Source: Ulota crispa (taxonomy: Eukaryota; Streptophyta; Bryopsida; Orthotrichales; Orthotrichaceae). From it: DNA of 64,000 bases. Positions 34,551 to 45,764 of this stretch are shown here, in pieces (the first letter of the stretch is position 1; every line of letters starts with the position of its first letter). The notes under the pieces are model-generated. The model had not been told where the DNA came from, did not search any database, and saw only the letters and a list, made by a program, of their open reading frames with translations. The position numbers and the translations under genes are program-made. The stretch lies in NCBI GenBank assembly GCA_963920765.1, contig OY987248.1:17828539-17892538 (forward strand). Reading direction: 5' to 3'.

Positions 34551-35439
34551 GTTTGGACATTGTTTCCTTGTAGTGTTTATTTTACTTTTGGAAAAATATG
34601 AAAACAAATCTCATGAAAAGTATTATAATCCATTGGTGCAGTACAAGTTATTTTTAGCTTTTAAGGTAACTTGTTTAGCTTGCACTCTTGCATTTCACTC
34701 TAATGTTGGCATTGTTGGGTAGTACTCTTAGAATCAGTTGCACAATTTGCATGCTGTGCTCTTTGGCAACAACACCGACTCTCCTCAGAGTCTCAAACCA
34801 CAACTACAGGTGGTCCCAAATGTAATAGTGTGAACTGTGAAGCAAGGTCCATGAGAGAGAACCTGTCCAGCATTAAGTGTATTGTCAGCCAGTTGAAATT
34901 ACAAAAAAAAATCTATTGAAACTTGAAACTACTTGATAAAACATTGGTCAAAGTTTTAAAAAAAACTAATCATCCTTTTTTACAATATAAAATACATTAA
35001 TTTTATAAGAAATAACCAGTGTATGCTTGTGAAAAATTTGGTTAAAAATGAGAAATATCAAATTTTAATTATTAATGCTAAAATTTCTCTCCAAATGCTG
35101 GTGTAAACTGTAAAATGTTTCTCAAACCATTGCTAAATGAGCTAAATAATTTTAAAACCTGCACTAATTTTCTCTTATTTTTTATATTGCATGACACTTG
35201 TAAGTTGTAACCAACAACTCTTGCTACAACAAGAAATACTAAAACATAGCACATGTACCTATTAGCTCATAAGCAATCCCACCAATAAGAAGAAAAAAAC
35301 CCAAGTTTCACCATGGACCCCGGTTTCATCTTGATGATCTTCTTTTTTTTTTGATAGAGCTATAGATTGGCCACTCAAATTTAGGAGTTGTTGATTATGA
35401 GCATCATTTTGTCATGCATTGTAGACTACATTTTCAATT
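34551..35439. other. No feature recognised
   Basis: Strongly AT-rich; no TIR pair or gene seen. Confidence 0.35.
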
Positions 35440-35791
35440 TGAATCTCCTATGCATTTGTTTGCTTGTACGCCCAAAGTTCTTGATTGAGCTCAAGGTCTG
35501 TTAATTGTAATCAACTCATAGTTTACTACAAAAAATGATAAAAAAATGTTAAAAAAAAACTTACTTGGTGCATCCTAGTGACACTCATTGTTGCCAATGT
35601 GAAGTCAATGTGGATTAAAAGCCATATCACATAGTAAAAATAAAAGTAATAATTAGATTCTTCCTTTTTAAAGTCAAAAACTCTAAAAATGTTAAAAACA
35701 AGAGAAGACAAATATATTTGAATGTGTTGTTCATTTTGCGAGTGCGCATGTGTTATCCAATAGCCAAATCTTGCTCAAAGTAACAACCTTG
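35440..35791 (+). mobile_element. hAT-like MITE, left end unclear
   Basis: Right end AAAGTAACAACCTTG; interior CAACTCATAGTTTAC, ACACTCATTGTTGCC and CCAAATCTTGCTC as in the hAT-like family. The left CATGGTTGTCAC terminus cannot be placed. Confidence 0.6.
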
Positions 35792-36172
35792 ACGAAGTAA
35801 ATGAATGTTTTTGGTAGGAGATTTCTATCAAATTTGGCTTTGTTTCGTTTCTTGCAAGCTTGAAGGCCTGAAAACCTGGATCCCTCATTACTTGGGAACA
35901 ACGTATGGAAGAGTCCAAATGGGGACGCTATATTTGTCATGGTCAGGCCCCAGTGCCCCACATGCAGCTGCGCTTTTGGGAACATGAAATGGCTTTTCCA
36001 GGGAATGTAGAGCAGAACCTATGAAGAGGAAAACAAGGGAAAAGAAGCCGGCCTTCATGAACAGAGTCCATAGGGCTGTCAGGTTTCTGTAGCTGGAATT
36101 CTGGAGTGTAAAAAACAGTTTTCTCTCTAATTTGGGCCTAACAGGAATCCCATGCCCTTATTCAGGCAAGTA
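35792..36172. other. No feature recognised
   Basis: Moderate GC. Open frames on opposite strands (35,805-35,987 + and 35,731-35,985 -) overlap and show no family. Confidence 0.3.
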
Positions 36173-36312
36173 CACTGATAATGGTATTTAGTGTTATGGT
36201 ACCAATAGTGTTACTTGCACTTTAACTTCACTCATTCTAAATTTCAATTAGTTTGCATTTAGAAATGTCTTCTTTTTGTGCACACTACTCTTTGTTGCCT
36301 CCTTTGAACTAT

Positions 36313-36395
36313 GGGAACTTTGAGAACGTCATGTGGGAACTTTGGGAATGTCATATGGGAACTTTGGGAACATCATGTGGGAACTTTGAGAACAT
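36313..36395. repeat. 22-bp tandem repeat, nearly four units
   Basis: Units begin at 36,313, 36,335, 36,357 and 36,379 (GGGAACTTTGAGAACGTCATGT and variants). Confidence 0.85.
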
Positions 36396-36512
36396 CAAAT
36401 TATAACATTAAATAAAAAATTAACTTTGTTTTTGAAGATAAAAGGTTATGACATTTTTTAAGAAATTATAAAAAAATTGCTTTTATTTTTATTTTTATTT
36501 TTTTTCAAATTT

Positions 36513-36628
36513 TTGGATTTGGATTTTTTGGATTTTTTGGATTTTTTGGGTTTTTTGGGTTTTTTGGATTTTTTGAATTTTTTGGGTTTTTTGGATTCTT
36601 TGGATTTTTTGGATTTTTTGGATTTTTT
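36513..36628. repeat. (GGATTTTTT)n tandem array
   Basis: About a dozen 9-base units GGATTTTTT or GGGTTTTTT. The lysine-rich frame on the reverse strand (36,458-36,646) is only a translation of this repeat. Confidence 0.9.
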
Positions 36629-37140
36629 TTTATTGTTTTTCATCAATGAACGGTGACAATGATTTTAGTCTAATGGAGAAACTCAATCCGGTCCAAGTTT
36701 GTAACTTGGACCAAATAGTTGTCTAGGTATTAATTCATGAATTGAATTTGTATTTTATTGTTGTATAGAAATGAACCAATTTCTAACACTAAATGTAAGC
36801 TTGTAAAAAAAATTACTCCCTAAAATCACAATAGTTGACAAATAGTGTATAGGTTGACATTTAGTGTTGGTAACATTAAGGGGATTGTTGACATTTAGTG
36901 TTGGGGTTCGTAATTAGTGTTGCCAACACTAAATACCATTATTAGTATAGTGGATGTCAAACTTGGCATTTTTGAAGGTTTTGGGATAACTGCTCGGATA
37001 TTTTTGTAAAGTTACTAGGTGGTGGCTGAACCAAATTCTCCAAAGTTATCACCCTTTCAAAGTTTCACAAACTACTTGATTAAAATTTGAGTAAGTCTTC
37101 ATAACTTATGTATGGGATAATGTCACAACGATTGATGTGT

Positions 37141-37186
37141 GATACTAAAGAGGGAGGGTGTGATATTAAAGAGGGAGGGTGTGACA
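37141..37186. repeat. 21-bp tandem units, interrupted by a TTAA element
   Basis: Two units of GATAYTAAAGAGGGAGGGTGT (37,141-37,161; 37,162-37,182) and the start of a third, whose TTAA is where the next element inserted. Inverted copies of the same units are at about 38,158-38,224, so the host is probably a fold-back element. Confidence 0.8.
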
Positions 37187-38113
37187 TTAACCCCTAAAGG
37201 ACCATTGTCCCTACAAGGGACAAATGGGATTTCGGGTAGGTACCTACAGCCTCAATTTTGTCCTAATTTTTTGAAACTTTTTTTGAAAATAGAAAAACAC
37301 ATTAGCTTCTGGAGAATATAAATTTTATTCCAATTGATGCCAAAGAGCAATAGTTATGTCCAAATAAGCACAAATTTGGGGACTAGGGGCAGCAAAAAAA
37401 ATTCTTATAAAAACTTGAAAAAAAAATTTAATTTTTTTTCTTATAGATTATATCTTTGTCTACATCTGAAGTTTTGATTCATTCCATTTGGACTAGTTAT
37501 GAGAAAGTTATGGACAATCTTATTTTTTGGGCAACTCAAGCATCTTCTTGAAAAAATAACTTATAAACTTCATTTTTGAATGCAAGTTTAACATTTTTTC
37601 AAATTTTTTTTGGAGAGGGTGAAGTTTGCTTTCTAGAACAATCTCACCATTGGGATTATTGCGTTTCAATTCCATTGCATGGTTATTAGCAATTTAAGTT
37701 TTTCGTCAATCTCATACCTTCTTCTACCTAATGTTTTTTTAAAGAATGAAAGTTAAGTATTTTTTGTTTTGTTTTTTTTTCCAAGATTACCAACTCAACT
37801 TCCCACCATGCAAAAATAGAATTCCAAACTCCATGGTGCAAAAAATTTAAGTTAAAAATGTTCAAAGGTAAAAAATCTAGTCAAGCAAGGTGCAAAAAAA
37901 GTTTTTTCTTACACTTTAAATGCATATATCTTCCAATTTGTGCTGTCAAAGTTCTTGAGTTTTGTATGACACATTCTTATAGTAGTCTAGCACAAGATCC
38001 TACGGTCAGATATGCAAAATGCCTGATTTTCAAACTTTTTTACTCTTTGCCATAGAGGTGGCAGTTTTGAGTGTCTTTTGACAAAATAAAGGCCATGGTC
38101 CTTTAGGGGTTAA
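37187..38113 (+). mobile_element. TTAA-flanked MITE, subfamily B (927 bp), with a tandem-repeat empty site
   Basis: TTAA CCCCTAAAGGACCATTG ... CATGGTCCTTTAGGGG TTAA. The left module reads GGGACAAATGGGATTTCGGG; the interior TTGTCTACATCTGAAG is shared with 40,518 and 43,541. Flanks read GTGTGACA and AGAGG, whereas the intact neighbouring unit reads GTGTGATATTAAAGAGG. Confidence 0.85.
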
Positions 38114-38157
38114 AGAGGTTAGTGTTATTATTAATCATACTACTAAAATCTCAATTA

Positions 38158-38224
38158 TCTCTTTAATATCACACCCTCCCTCTTTGATGTCACACCCTCC
38201 CTCTTTAATATCACGCTCTCCCTC
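38158..38224. repeat. Inverted copies of the 21-bp units
   Basis: ATCACACCCTCCCTCTTTGA and variants, about three units, the reverse complement of the units at 37,141-37,186. Confidence 0.8.
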
Positions 38225-38333
38225 TAGAAGAGAGTTATAAGATCACTTGATAACTTTTGTAAAGAGAAGCCATAACTAGTTAGAGTTGTCACCCACCTCT
38301 AGAGGTGGGTGACAAAGTTATCATACTTGATAA

Positions 38334-38640
38334 CTACACCAAGTAGTGCATTTAGGCTGCCCCATACTAATTTCTTGACATTCCACTCTATTTAAATACT
38401 TACTGCTGCTACAATCATTTTTAGCAATAATTATTGTAATAAATCATTTTAAAAGACTTGGCAAGTACTACAAAGCTGTTGAAAGACAAACTAGCAACAT
38501 CCAAGTTGTAAATTAAGTGAAATCTAAATATGTAAAGAGTTGCATGCACTTCCAAGTGGACAAGTGGTGGGTCATGAGGTAACTTTCCAAGGTAAGGCAA
38601 CCTAATTGTTGAGACAACCTAAATGCACTATTTGGTGTAG
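38334..38640. mobile_element. CTACACCAAGTAGTGCATTT-TIR MITE, TSD TAA
   Basis: Ends CTACACCAAGTAGTGCATTT and AAATGCACTATTTGGTGTAG. TAA lies on each side (38,331-38,333 and 38,641-38,643), which suggests PIF/Harbinger ancestry. Same family as 16,538 and 16,972. Confidence 0.75.
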
Positions 38641-39325
38641 TAAAAATGGTTGAGTTATGGGGTGATTTGGGCCAAAGTTATGGGGTGCGCAATGGCCAAG
38701 TTTGACACCCACTAGTGTCCACAATCCCTAGTCTCCATTCTCCACTCTCCCCTCTCCCTTCTCCCACTTCTTAGGGCATCTCCTGCAGCACGCTTTCCAA
38801 GCCCTAGAAAAATGAAGTTTCATGAGGAGAATGTCGCAAACCTTCACAGTGAGGCTTGAAGGTCTCTTGCAATCCTAGAGGTTTTAGGGCCTGCACCTGT
38901 ATTACAATGAATTGCACAAGTACTCCTGGCTATGGAGTGGGGTCGTGCGTGAACATTGTGTGAACATTGCATGAAGTCGTGAACAATGCTTGATAGTGGC
39001 CGTGAAAGAGGCCTAGAGAAAGCTTGAATTTGACGGGAACGAGGCTCAATCTAAATGCCCCGCGACTTGCATAGGGACGCATAGAGTGCGGTTGGGAACT
39101 TGAAACGCGAAAGCCGTTATGGCTAGGGAGCGCGGGGTTGTTTTGATGTGCTGCAAGAGATGCTCTGAGCCAGCGTTTATTTTTTGGCTAATTTCCCTAA
39201 ATCTACCTCAAATTGGCACTAGTGAAAGTTACACTAAGAAAGTCAGGTGAAAAATGTATGAAATTGCCAACTCCCTCCTTACACAAACACTAGATTTGCT
39301 AGCTTTTGGATGAAAGTAGCTTATA
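38641..39325. other. No feature recognised
   Basis: A GC-richer patch (about 38,770-39,170) without a coherent reading frame or repeat; possibly degenerate genic DNA. Confidence 0.3.
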
Positions 39326-40451
39326 TTAACCCCTAAAGGACCAAGCCCTTTTTTGTGTGAAAATAGTTAAAAATTGTCACTTGAAAGGTAGAACAATTTT
39401 GTTTTGAAAATCCAACCATAGAATCCTGTCTTAGACTATAGGAGGTACTTGTGGGAAAAATATTAAGTCATTTCAGATGGTGAGGAGTGAGACATTAACA
39501 TTTGAAGTGAGGAAAAAAAGTTTTTCCCTTGTTGCTTGAAAATTTCAAAAACCTTTGACCACTCTTATAGCAAAAAAATTGCTCTACATAAATTTGAGGT
39601 TTATTTTATCCATGTAGAAGACCAAGTTAGGTATGTGTGGGGACAATGCTATTTGGTGAGAGTAAAATGGTGAGCCATGAGCAAAGATTCAAGATTATAT
39701 GAGCAAAAACGGATTCTTAATTCAAAATCAATTGAACAACTTTTTAAAAAGAAAGTTTTTCTAGAAATGATAGTTTAAAATGCACAATTGTAGGGCCTCT
39801 TTGTACATGGTTATAGGCAAAAGAAATATTTTGACAAAATATCCCCGCTCATGTGTGGGAGGATTTTCAAATGAATCATAGGTGTACAACATACTTCAAA
39901 AAATCTAGAAGGTCTTGAAATTTGCAAGTACACTAGGCAAAATTGGAGGATTTATGTAAAATTCCAATATTTGAATTACACCAATCTAAATGATGAAAGG
40001 CAAGGGCTCTTATAAGACCACTACAGTTTGGAAGATAAATAAATCAAAAAATAAATACACAAATTACTTAAAAAACAAAAGTTCCAAATTTTACAAGGGA
40101 CACAAGGAATGGAGGATTGGAAGTCCTCCAAGATGGACTCCTTCAACTCCACTCCCCTTTGCCCAAGTGTCCACACCTTGTGCCCAAAAGGACTGACCCT
40201 CTTTGGAGTGAACACCCACCTACAAAGGAGAGGCCCTACTCAAACTGCCTCTCCACTCCTATTTTTGATAAATTCTTGCATAACTTCTTTGTCAAATGGA
40301 AAATGAAGAAAATTTTGGATGGCCATGTAGGTCCTTGAATTCTCCACCTTCAATAAAAGTTTCCAAAAATCATGCAAACTAGTTTAGCAATAGGTACATG
40401 CCCAAAACCCCACTTGGCCTCCCAAGGGGCCACTTGAGCTTTAGGGGTTAA
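39326..40451 (-). mobile_element. TTAA-flanked MITE, full-length form, reverse, hosting a MITE
   Basis: TTAA CCCCTAAAGGACCAAGC ... TTGAGCTTTAGGGG TTAA. The module order is inverted relative to 7308-8241. Interrupted at 39,642-39,850. Confidence 0.8.
39633..39859. mobile_element. GACAATGCTATTTGGTGAG-TIR MITE, 9-bp TSD ATGTGTGGG
   Basis: ATGTGTGGG occurs at 39,633-39,641 and 39,851-39,859. The body resembles the ends of 273-714 (GCTATTTGGTGAG, ATTTTGACAAAATATCC). The relative at 47,684-48,641 has no insert here (AAATGTGGGAGAATTTTCAAA). Confidence 0.75.
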
Positions 40452-40517
40452 AACAAAAGCTGAAAAAACAAGTTAAAAAAAATATATGTCTTGATACATC
40501 CATGCTCACTTAACATT

Positions 40518-41423
40518 TTAACCCCTAAAGGACCATTGTCCGTTTGGGAGACAAATGGGATTTTGGGCAAGTACCTACAACCTCAATTATTGTCGTGATA
40601 TTTTGATTTTTTTTTTTTGAAGATAGAAAAATACATTAGCTTTTGGAGTATATAATTTGTATTCCAATCTATGCGCGGGATCAAAAGTTATGCCCAAACA
40701 AGCACAAATTTGGGGAGTCCAAGTAGTAATTTTTTTTACAAAAATTTGAATTTTTTTCTCATGGATTGTATTTTTGTCTACATCTGAAGCTTTGATTCTT
40801 TCTATTTAGACTAGTTACAAGAAGGTTATGGACAATCTTGTTTTTTGGGCAATTTAAGCATCTTCTTGAAAAAATAACTTATAAACTTCATATTTGAATG
40901 TAGTTTTAACAATTTTTTGAAATAAATTTTTGGAAAGGGTGGAGTCTGCTTACTAGAAGAATCTCATCTTTGAGATTATTGTGTTTCAATTCCATTACAA
41001 GGTTGTTAACCATTTAAGTTTTTGTTCAATCCCATACCTTTGTCTACCTTTTTTTTATAAGAATGAAAGTTTTTTTTTTTTTTTTTTTTTTTTTTCCAAA
41101 GATTCTCAACTCAATTTTCCACCATAAAGATTTAAACCTCCAAACTATGTGTGCAAAAAAATGAAGTTAAAAATATTCAAAGTCAAATATTCTAAGCATG
41201 CAAGGTGCAAAAAAGTTTGTTTTTTATACGTAAATATCTTACAATCTATGTGGTCAAATTTTTTGGATTTTTTCTACACATTCTTATACTAGTTTGGTAC
41301 AAGAATCTATGGTTAGATATGCAAAAGACCAGTTTTCAAACTTTTTTACTCTTTACCATAAAAATGGCAGTTTTGAGTATCTTAATTTTGACAAACTAAA
41401 GTGCGCGGTCCTTTAGGGGTTAA
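40518..41423 (+). mobile_element. TTAA-flanked MITE, subfamily B (906 bp)
   Basis: TTAA CCCCTAAAGGACCATTG ... GCGGTCCTTTAGGGG TTAA. Collinear with 37,187-38,113. A T-tract of about 27 bases is at 41,069-41,095. Confidence 0.85.
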
Positions 41424-41618
41424 CTTCTAGAGTTTAGCTATTTGTTCATACTAAGAGCTAAGTCCCAAGTTCCAGGGAGTTTATATATCCCATTGGTTGA
41501 AAGGTTAATAATTGTAATTTATTCCTTTGCACTATGACTAAAGTCCCAATTCCAACTTCACCTAGAAACATCCACATATCAACACTTTTTGAAAGTTTTG
41601 GTATTATGAAAGAGGACC

Positions 41619-42700
41619 TTAACCTCTAAAGGATCAAGCCCTTCTTTTTGCCCAAATCACACAAAACTGCCACTTCTAGGGGATGAGTAAGAAGGTAGAT
41701 TTTTGTTTTTTTATTTTTTGGAAATTCAACTGTAGGATCTTGCCTTAGACTAGAAGAGGTATTTGTGGGAAAAAAATCATGTCATTTTAGATGGAGAGGA
41801 GGGAGATATTTACATTTGAAGAGAGAAAAAAGGTTTTTTTTAATTACTGCTTGTAAATTTCAAAAGCCTTTGACCACATTTACATGAAAAAATTGCTCTA
41901 CCCAAAGTTGTGCTTTTAATTTACCATGTAGGAGATCAAGTTAGGTATATGCCGGAGAATTTCCAAAACAATTTGAAATATACAACACATGGGAAAAAAT
42001 AGTAAGTATAAAGAAACAAAGAATGAGTCAAAACACTGAATTTTTTAGAATTTAATTACTGAAATGAAAATGCAAATCCCAATGGTTATACCCGTTCAAA
42101 ACTTTGTTAAAGTCAATATAAACTACTTGATGTTTTCTTGCTTTTAACGCAAAAATTTGCATTAGAAGCAAAAAAACATCATGTAGTTTATGTTAACTTT
42201 AACAAAGTTTTCTTCTAGTGTTATAATGTTGTAATAAACATTCTACTTTCTTAGGTTTAATTATTTTTTTCAAAATATTGAAAATTGAGTAGAACAAAGG
42301 ACTTCAAAGCTTATGTGAGAGTAGAGTATCCATAAGTGCTTGCAAACAAAAACTCCTCAGAATTTTCATCTCATTAATTCAAATTGAATGTTTCAAAGCA
42401 TCCCATGTATCAAAAAATCTAAAGAACCAATTCCAAATTTTCATTTTTTATAATTGTAATTTTCAAAGAAGTTTTTTGGGTTGCCCGAATTGCACCTCCT
42501 CCCCTATTTTTGAACAATTCTTGCATAACTTCTTTGTCAAATGTCTAAATGAAGAAAAGATTAGATCTATGACCAAGTAGATCTCTAAATTCCCCACCTT
42601 CAATAAAAGTTTCAAAAAACCACACAAAATAGCTTATTAAAAGGTACATGCCTAAAATTCCATTTGTCCCCCAAAGGGAAAATGGTCCTTTAGGGGTTAA
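41619..42700 (-). mobile_element. TTAA-flanked MITE, full-length form, reverse, hosting a CACTA hairpin
   Basis: TTAA CCTCTAAAGGATCAAGC ... AATGGTCCTTTAGGGG TTAA. Collinear with 39,326 and 47,684. Interrupted at 42,089-42,220. Confidence 0.8.
42086..42223. mobile_element. CACTA-type mini-hairpin, TSD TTA
   Basis: The 132-bp body has arms AAAACTTTGTTAAAG and CTTTAACAAAGTTTT and ends CTTCTAGTG. TTA is on both sides. The uninterrupted relative at about 6,170 reads CCCAATGATTTTAATGTTG across this point. Confidence 0.7.
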
Positions 42701-43540
42701 CTCCATGAATTAGATGTGGACTAAAAATAATCTCAATGTTGAAGTTAAATTCCAAAACAAAATTTGTAAAATGTTCAATTTTTTACATTTCTTTTTGTAG
42801 TTTACACTCAAACAAACTTGGGAGTTCATGTTGAAATGGGAGTAATAGAAATAGAACGTGGGACGTGAGTTACTATTTCTTGCAACATTAACATTTGAGC
42901 ACCCAAGAGACATTATGATGTCTCTCAAAAAATTGGGCCAACTCAATTTTGACCAATATAATCTCATTGCACGTTTGGTGAAGCCACTTCCAATCTAGTT
43001 CATCATGATGGAGACGCTTTCCGCTAACAATTCATATAGTCCAATCCTGTGGATTGTATTTTTCAATCCACAAGCGCACTTTGATTGCACACAAGTCAAG
43101 CTTTTTTTGTTTCAACTCTAAGGGCTCAGGGGTTAAAATGTTTCATTGAGGCAAAAATAAAAGATCAAACAAAAAAAAGGGAGTGTAAATCATTAAAACA
43201 AAAATGTTCATTTTTTTGGTGTCAAAGCCAAAAAGTCTTTTAGACAGTGTCCCCTAACCACTGATTAAATAGACCTTCAGGGGATGTCCAATAAGCTTAG
43301 TATTCCAATCCCTGCCAGTTGCTTGATTGAATGACGTGATTGGTAGACTTGTCCCTGCTTTAAAAGCATCCTCCAACACACGAGTACATATTGGAGTTTT
43401 TAATATACTCACGGTGAACAATTTGTTTTAGAGTCATATGTTGTTCTAACTTTAGGATTCATAATTGATAAAAAAAAGTGTTTTGAAGTCATTGTCAGGT
43501 TTCATGGTAAAATATGAAACTTACACTCTAATGCCCCCTC
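42701..43540. other. Spacer with one lone TTAA-type right end
   Basis: GGGCTCAGGGG TTAA ends at 43,136. No left partner found, no gene. Confidence 0.35.
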
Positions 43541-43840
43541 TTAATCCCTAAAGGACCATTGTCTCTATGAGGGACAAATGGGATTTTGGGCAAGTACCTA
43601 TGGCCTCAATTTTTGTCTTAGTTTTTTGAAACTTTTTTTGAAGATAGGAAAACACATTAGCTTTTGGAGAACATAATTTTTATTCCAATTGGTGCCAAGG
43701 AGCAAAAGTTATGCCCATATAAGCACAAATTTGGGGAGTCCGGGCATCAATTTTTTTATAATGAAAACTTGAAATATTTTTTAAATAATTTTTCTCATAG
43801 ATTATATCTTTGTCTACATCTGAAGTTTGAGTTATTTCAT

Positions 43841-45138
43841 TTCTTGGAAGGTTACTCTCCGATTTTTGGTAAACTACGTGAGATAAAAAATAGGGTCAGT
43901 TTTATTCATTGGAGATAAGTTTATATATTTTTAGATGTACCATAGCATTGAAAAAATATGTCTTGCTTCATTATATGTAAAATAGGGTGGTGTATAATCT
44001 TCCATTTTAGAATACTGTAGAAAAAAAATAGGGTGGAAATTATAGGATTATCCTAAACGAGTTTAGTAGGATGAGTGTAGGGTTTAGAGTTCATGAGCAA
44101 TATGGATGAAAAATGGTTTTTTTGTCCAAGTCTTGGGTTGTAACAATTTAGGGTCTACCAACAAGCTGTAGGGTAATTGAAGAAGGGTCAGGCGTGCTGG
44201 CAAAGGCTGGCATTGTTGTGGAATCTTGAGAGTAGGGTTTGTGCTAGCAATCACATTGGATTCTTTACACATTGGATTCTTTACACATTGGCTTCTTTAC
44301 ACGATGTTATGCTAAGCTTACCATTCCTCTTGTTGGCACTTAGGATTCTCAAATTTAAGATTGCTTTCTTAATGTTTGCAATTTTTTTCTCTCCGGATTA
44401 TCTGAGCAATTTGAAAGTGGTGGCGAGGGTGTTGTACAATTGAAGCTTCTCATCCTCCTTCCAAAATTTTCCTCATAGCACTGTACTTGCAAGCGCGGGA
44501 GTGTGAGCTTAGTGGGGTTTGCGTTCAAGATTGGATTTGTTTTCTTTGTTGGCGCGTTTAGGTTTGGATTTCTTATCTTTTTCTGCCAACAACAGTGGTG
44601 GACGTTGGCAATATTGCACTGTTCTTTCTGCAATTCTTGACAGCAAGAGCTCGGCTTCACGCTCAAACTTACCTGCTGTCCTTGATCTACCCGGTTTTCT
44701 TCCTTTCCTCTTTTCATCTCCATTTTAGGGTTTAGTGCTTCAAAGCTTGTCATTTGCTGTTTTGTGAGTATGCAAGTGGTTGAAGGTAATCTAAATTTTT
44801 AAGAATGGGTTAGGGTTTAGGAAGGCTGCTTTGTAAGTGTGGTTTGAGAGACTTGTTATGTGCTAAATTCTTATGCTATTTACTTGCGGGCCAAAGTCTT
44901 CTATAAACCCATTGTATACACATAATTGTTTCTTATGATACTTTTGTGTTTGTAAAAAATTAGGTCAAACAATCCTTTAAAATAAGCATAGGGTACCCTA
45001 AAATATACTAAAGTAGTTTCTTATCTAAAGAAAGGGAGGAAAAAATTACCTTGAAGAATCTAAATACCCCCCATTTAATTATCCCATTATTGCAAGTGGT
45101 GTCCAGTTGTAAAGGGGTGTGACCCCCCCCCCCCCAAG
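43841..45138 (-). other. Foreign insertion carrying a possible host-gene fragment
   Basis: About 1.3 kb absent from the two relatives. On the reverse strand a 71-codon frame (44,724-44,512, stop at 44,509-44,511) without an ATG reads like protein: charged residues, FEREAELLLSRIAE at the middle, then Lys-rich. It overlaps an alternative ATG frame (44,753-44,355). A 13-C run (about 45,123-45,136) marks one edge. I do not recognise the protein. Confidence 0.4.
44252..44301. repeat. Three 16-bp units CACATTGGATTCTTTA
   Basis: Units start at 44,252, 44,268 and 44,284; the third has GGCTTC. Confidence 0.85.
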
Positions 45139-45764
45139 TTCCGTTTGGACTAGTTATGAGAAAGTTATGAACAATCTTGTTTTTTGAGCAAACTAAGCAT
45201 CTTTTTGAAAAAATAACTTATAAACTTCATTTTTGAATGCAAATTTAACATTTTTTCAACAAACATTGTTGGAAAGGGTGAAGTTTGCTTTCTAGAAAAT
45301 CTCACAATTGGGATTATTGCATTTCAATTCCATTGCATGGTTATTAGCAATTTAAGATTTTGTTCAATCTCATAGCTTCTTCTACCTAATGTTTTTTTTA
45401 AGAATGAAAATTGAGTATTTTTTATTTCAAATTTTTCCCAAGATTCCCAACTCAACCTCTGACCACAAAAAAACAAAGTTCCAAACTCTGTGGTGCAAAA
45501 ATATTAAGTTAAAAAATTTCAAATTCAAATAATTTAATCATGCAAGGTGCAAAAAAAACTTGATTTTTCCACTTTAAATGCTTCCAATCTGTGTGGTCAA
45601 AGTTCTTGAATTTTGTATATCACATTCTTATACTAGTATAGTACAAGATCCTATGGTTAAATATGCAAATAGATAAATTTTCAAACTTTTGTACTCTTTG
45701 CCATAGAAATGACAATTTTAAGTGCCTTTTGGCAAAATAAAGGCCATGGTCCTTTATGGGTTAA

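Larger units (their letters stand above)
36173..36952. mobile_element. CACTA-like element carrying two tandem arrays
   Basis: Left end CACTGATAATGGTATTTAGTG and the inverse of the right end (CACTATACTAATAATGGTATT) share TAATGGTATTTAGTGTT. TTTAGTGTTGG words repeat near the right end. No matching TSD seen, so the superfamily is tentative. Confidence 0.5.
43541..45764 (+). mobile_element. TTAA-flanked MITE, subfamily B, split by a ~1.3-kb insertion
   Basis: TTAA TCCCTAAAGGACCATTG ... CATGGTCCTTTATGGG TTAA. The left part (43,541 to about 43,840) and right part (from about 45,139) align with 37,187-38,113. The break falls in the TTTGGACTAGTTATGAGAAA region. Confidence 0.75.

Noticed and set aside
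36458-36646. Lysine-rich 62-aa frame on the reverse strand
   Set aside because: It is the translation of the (GGATTTTTT)n array, with no independent support.
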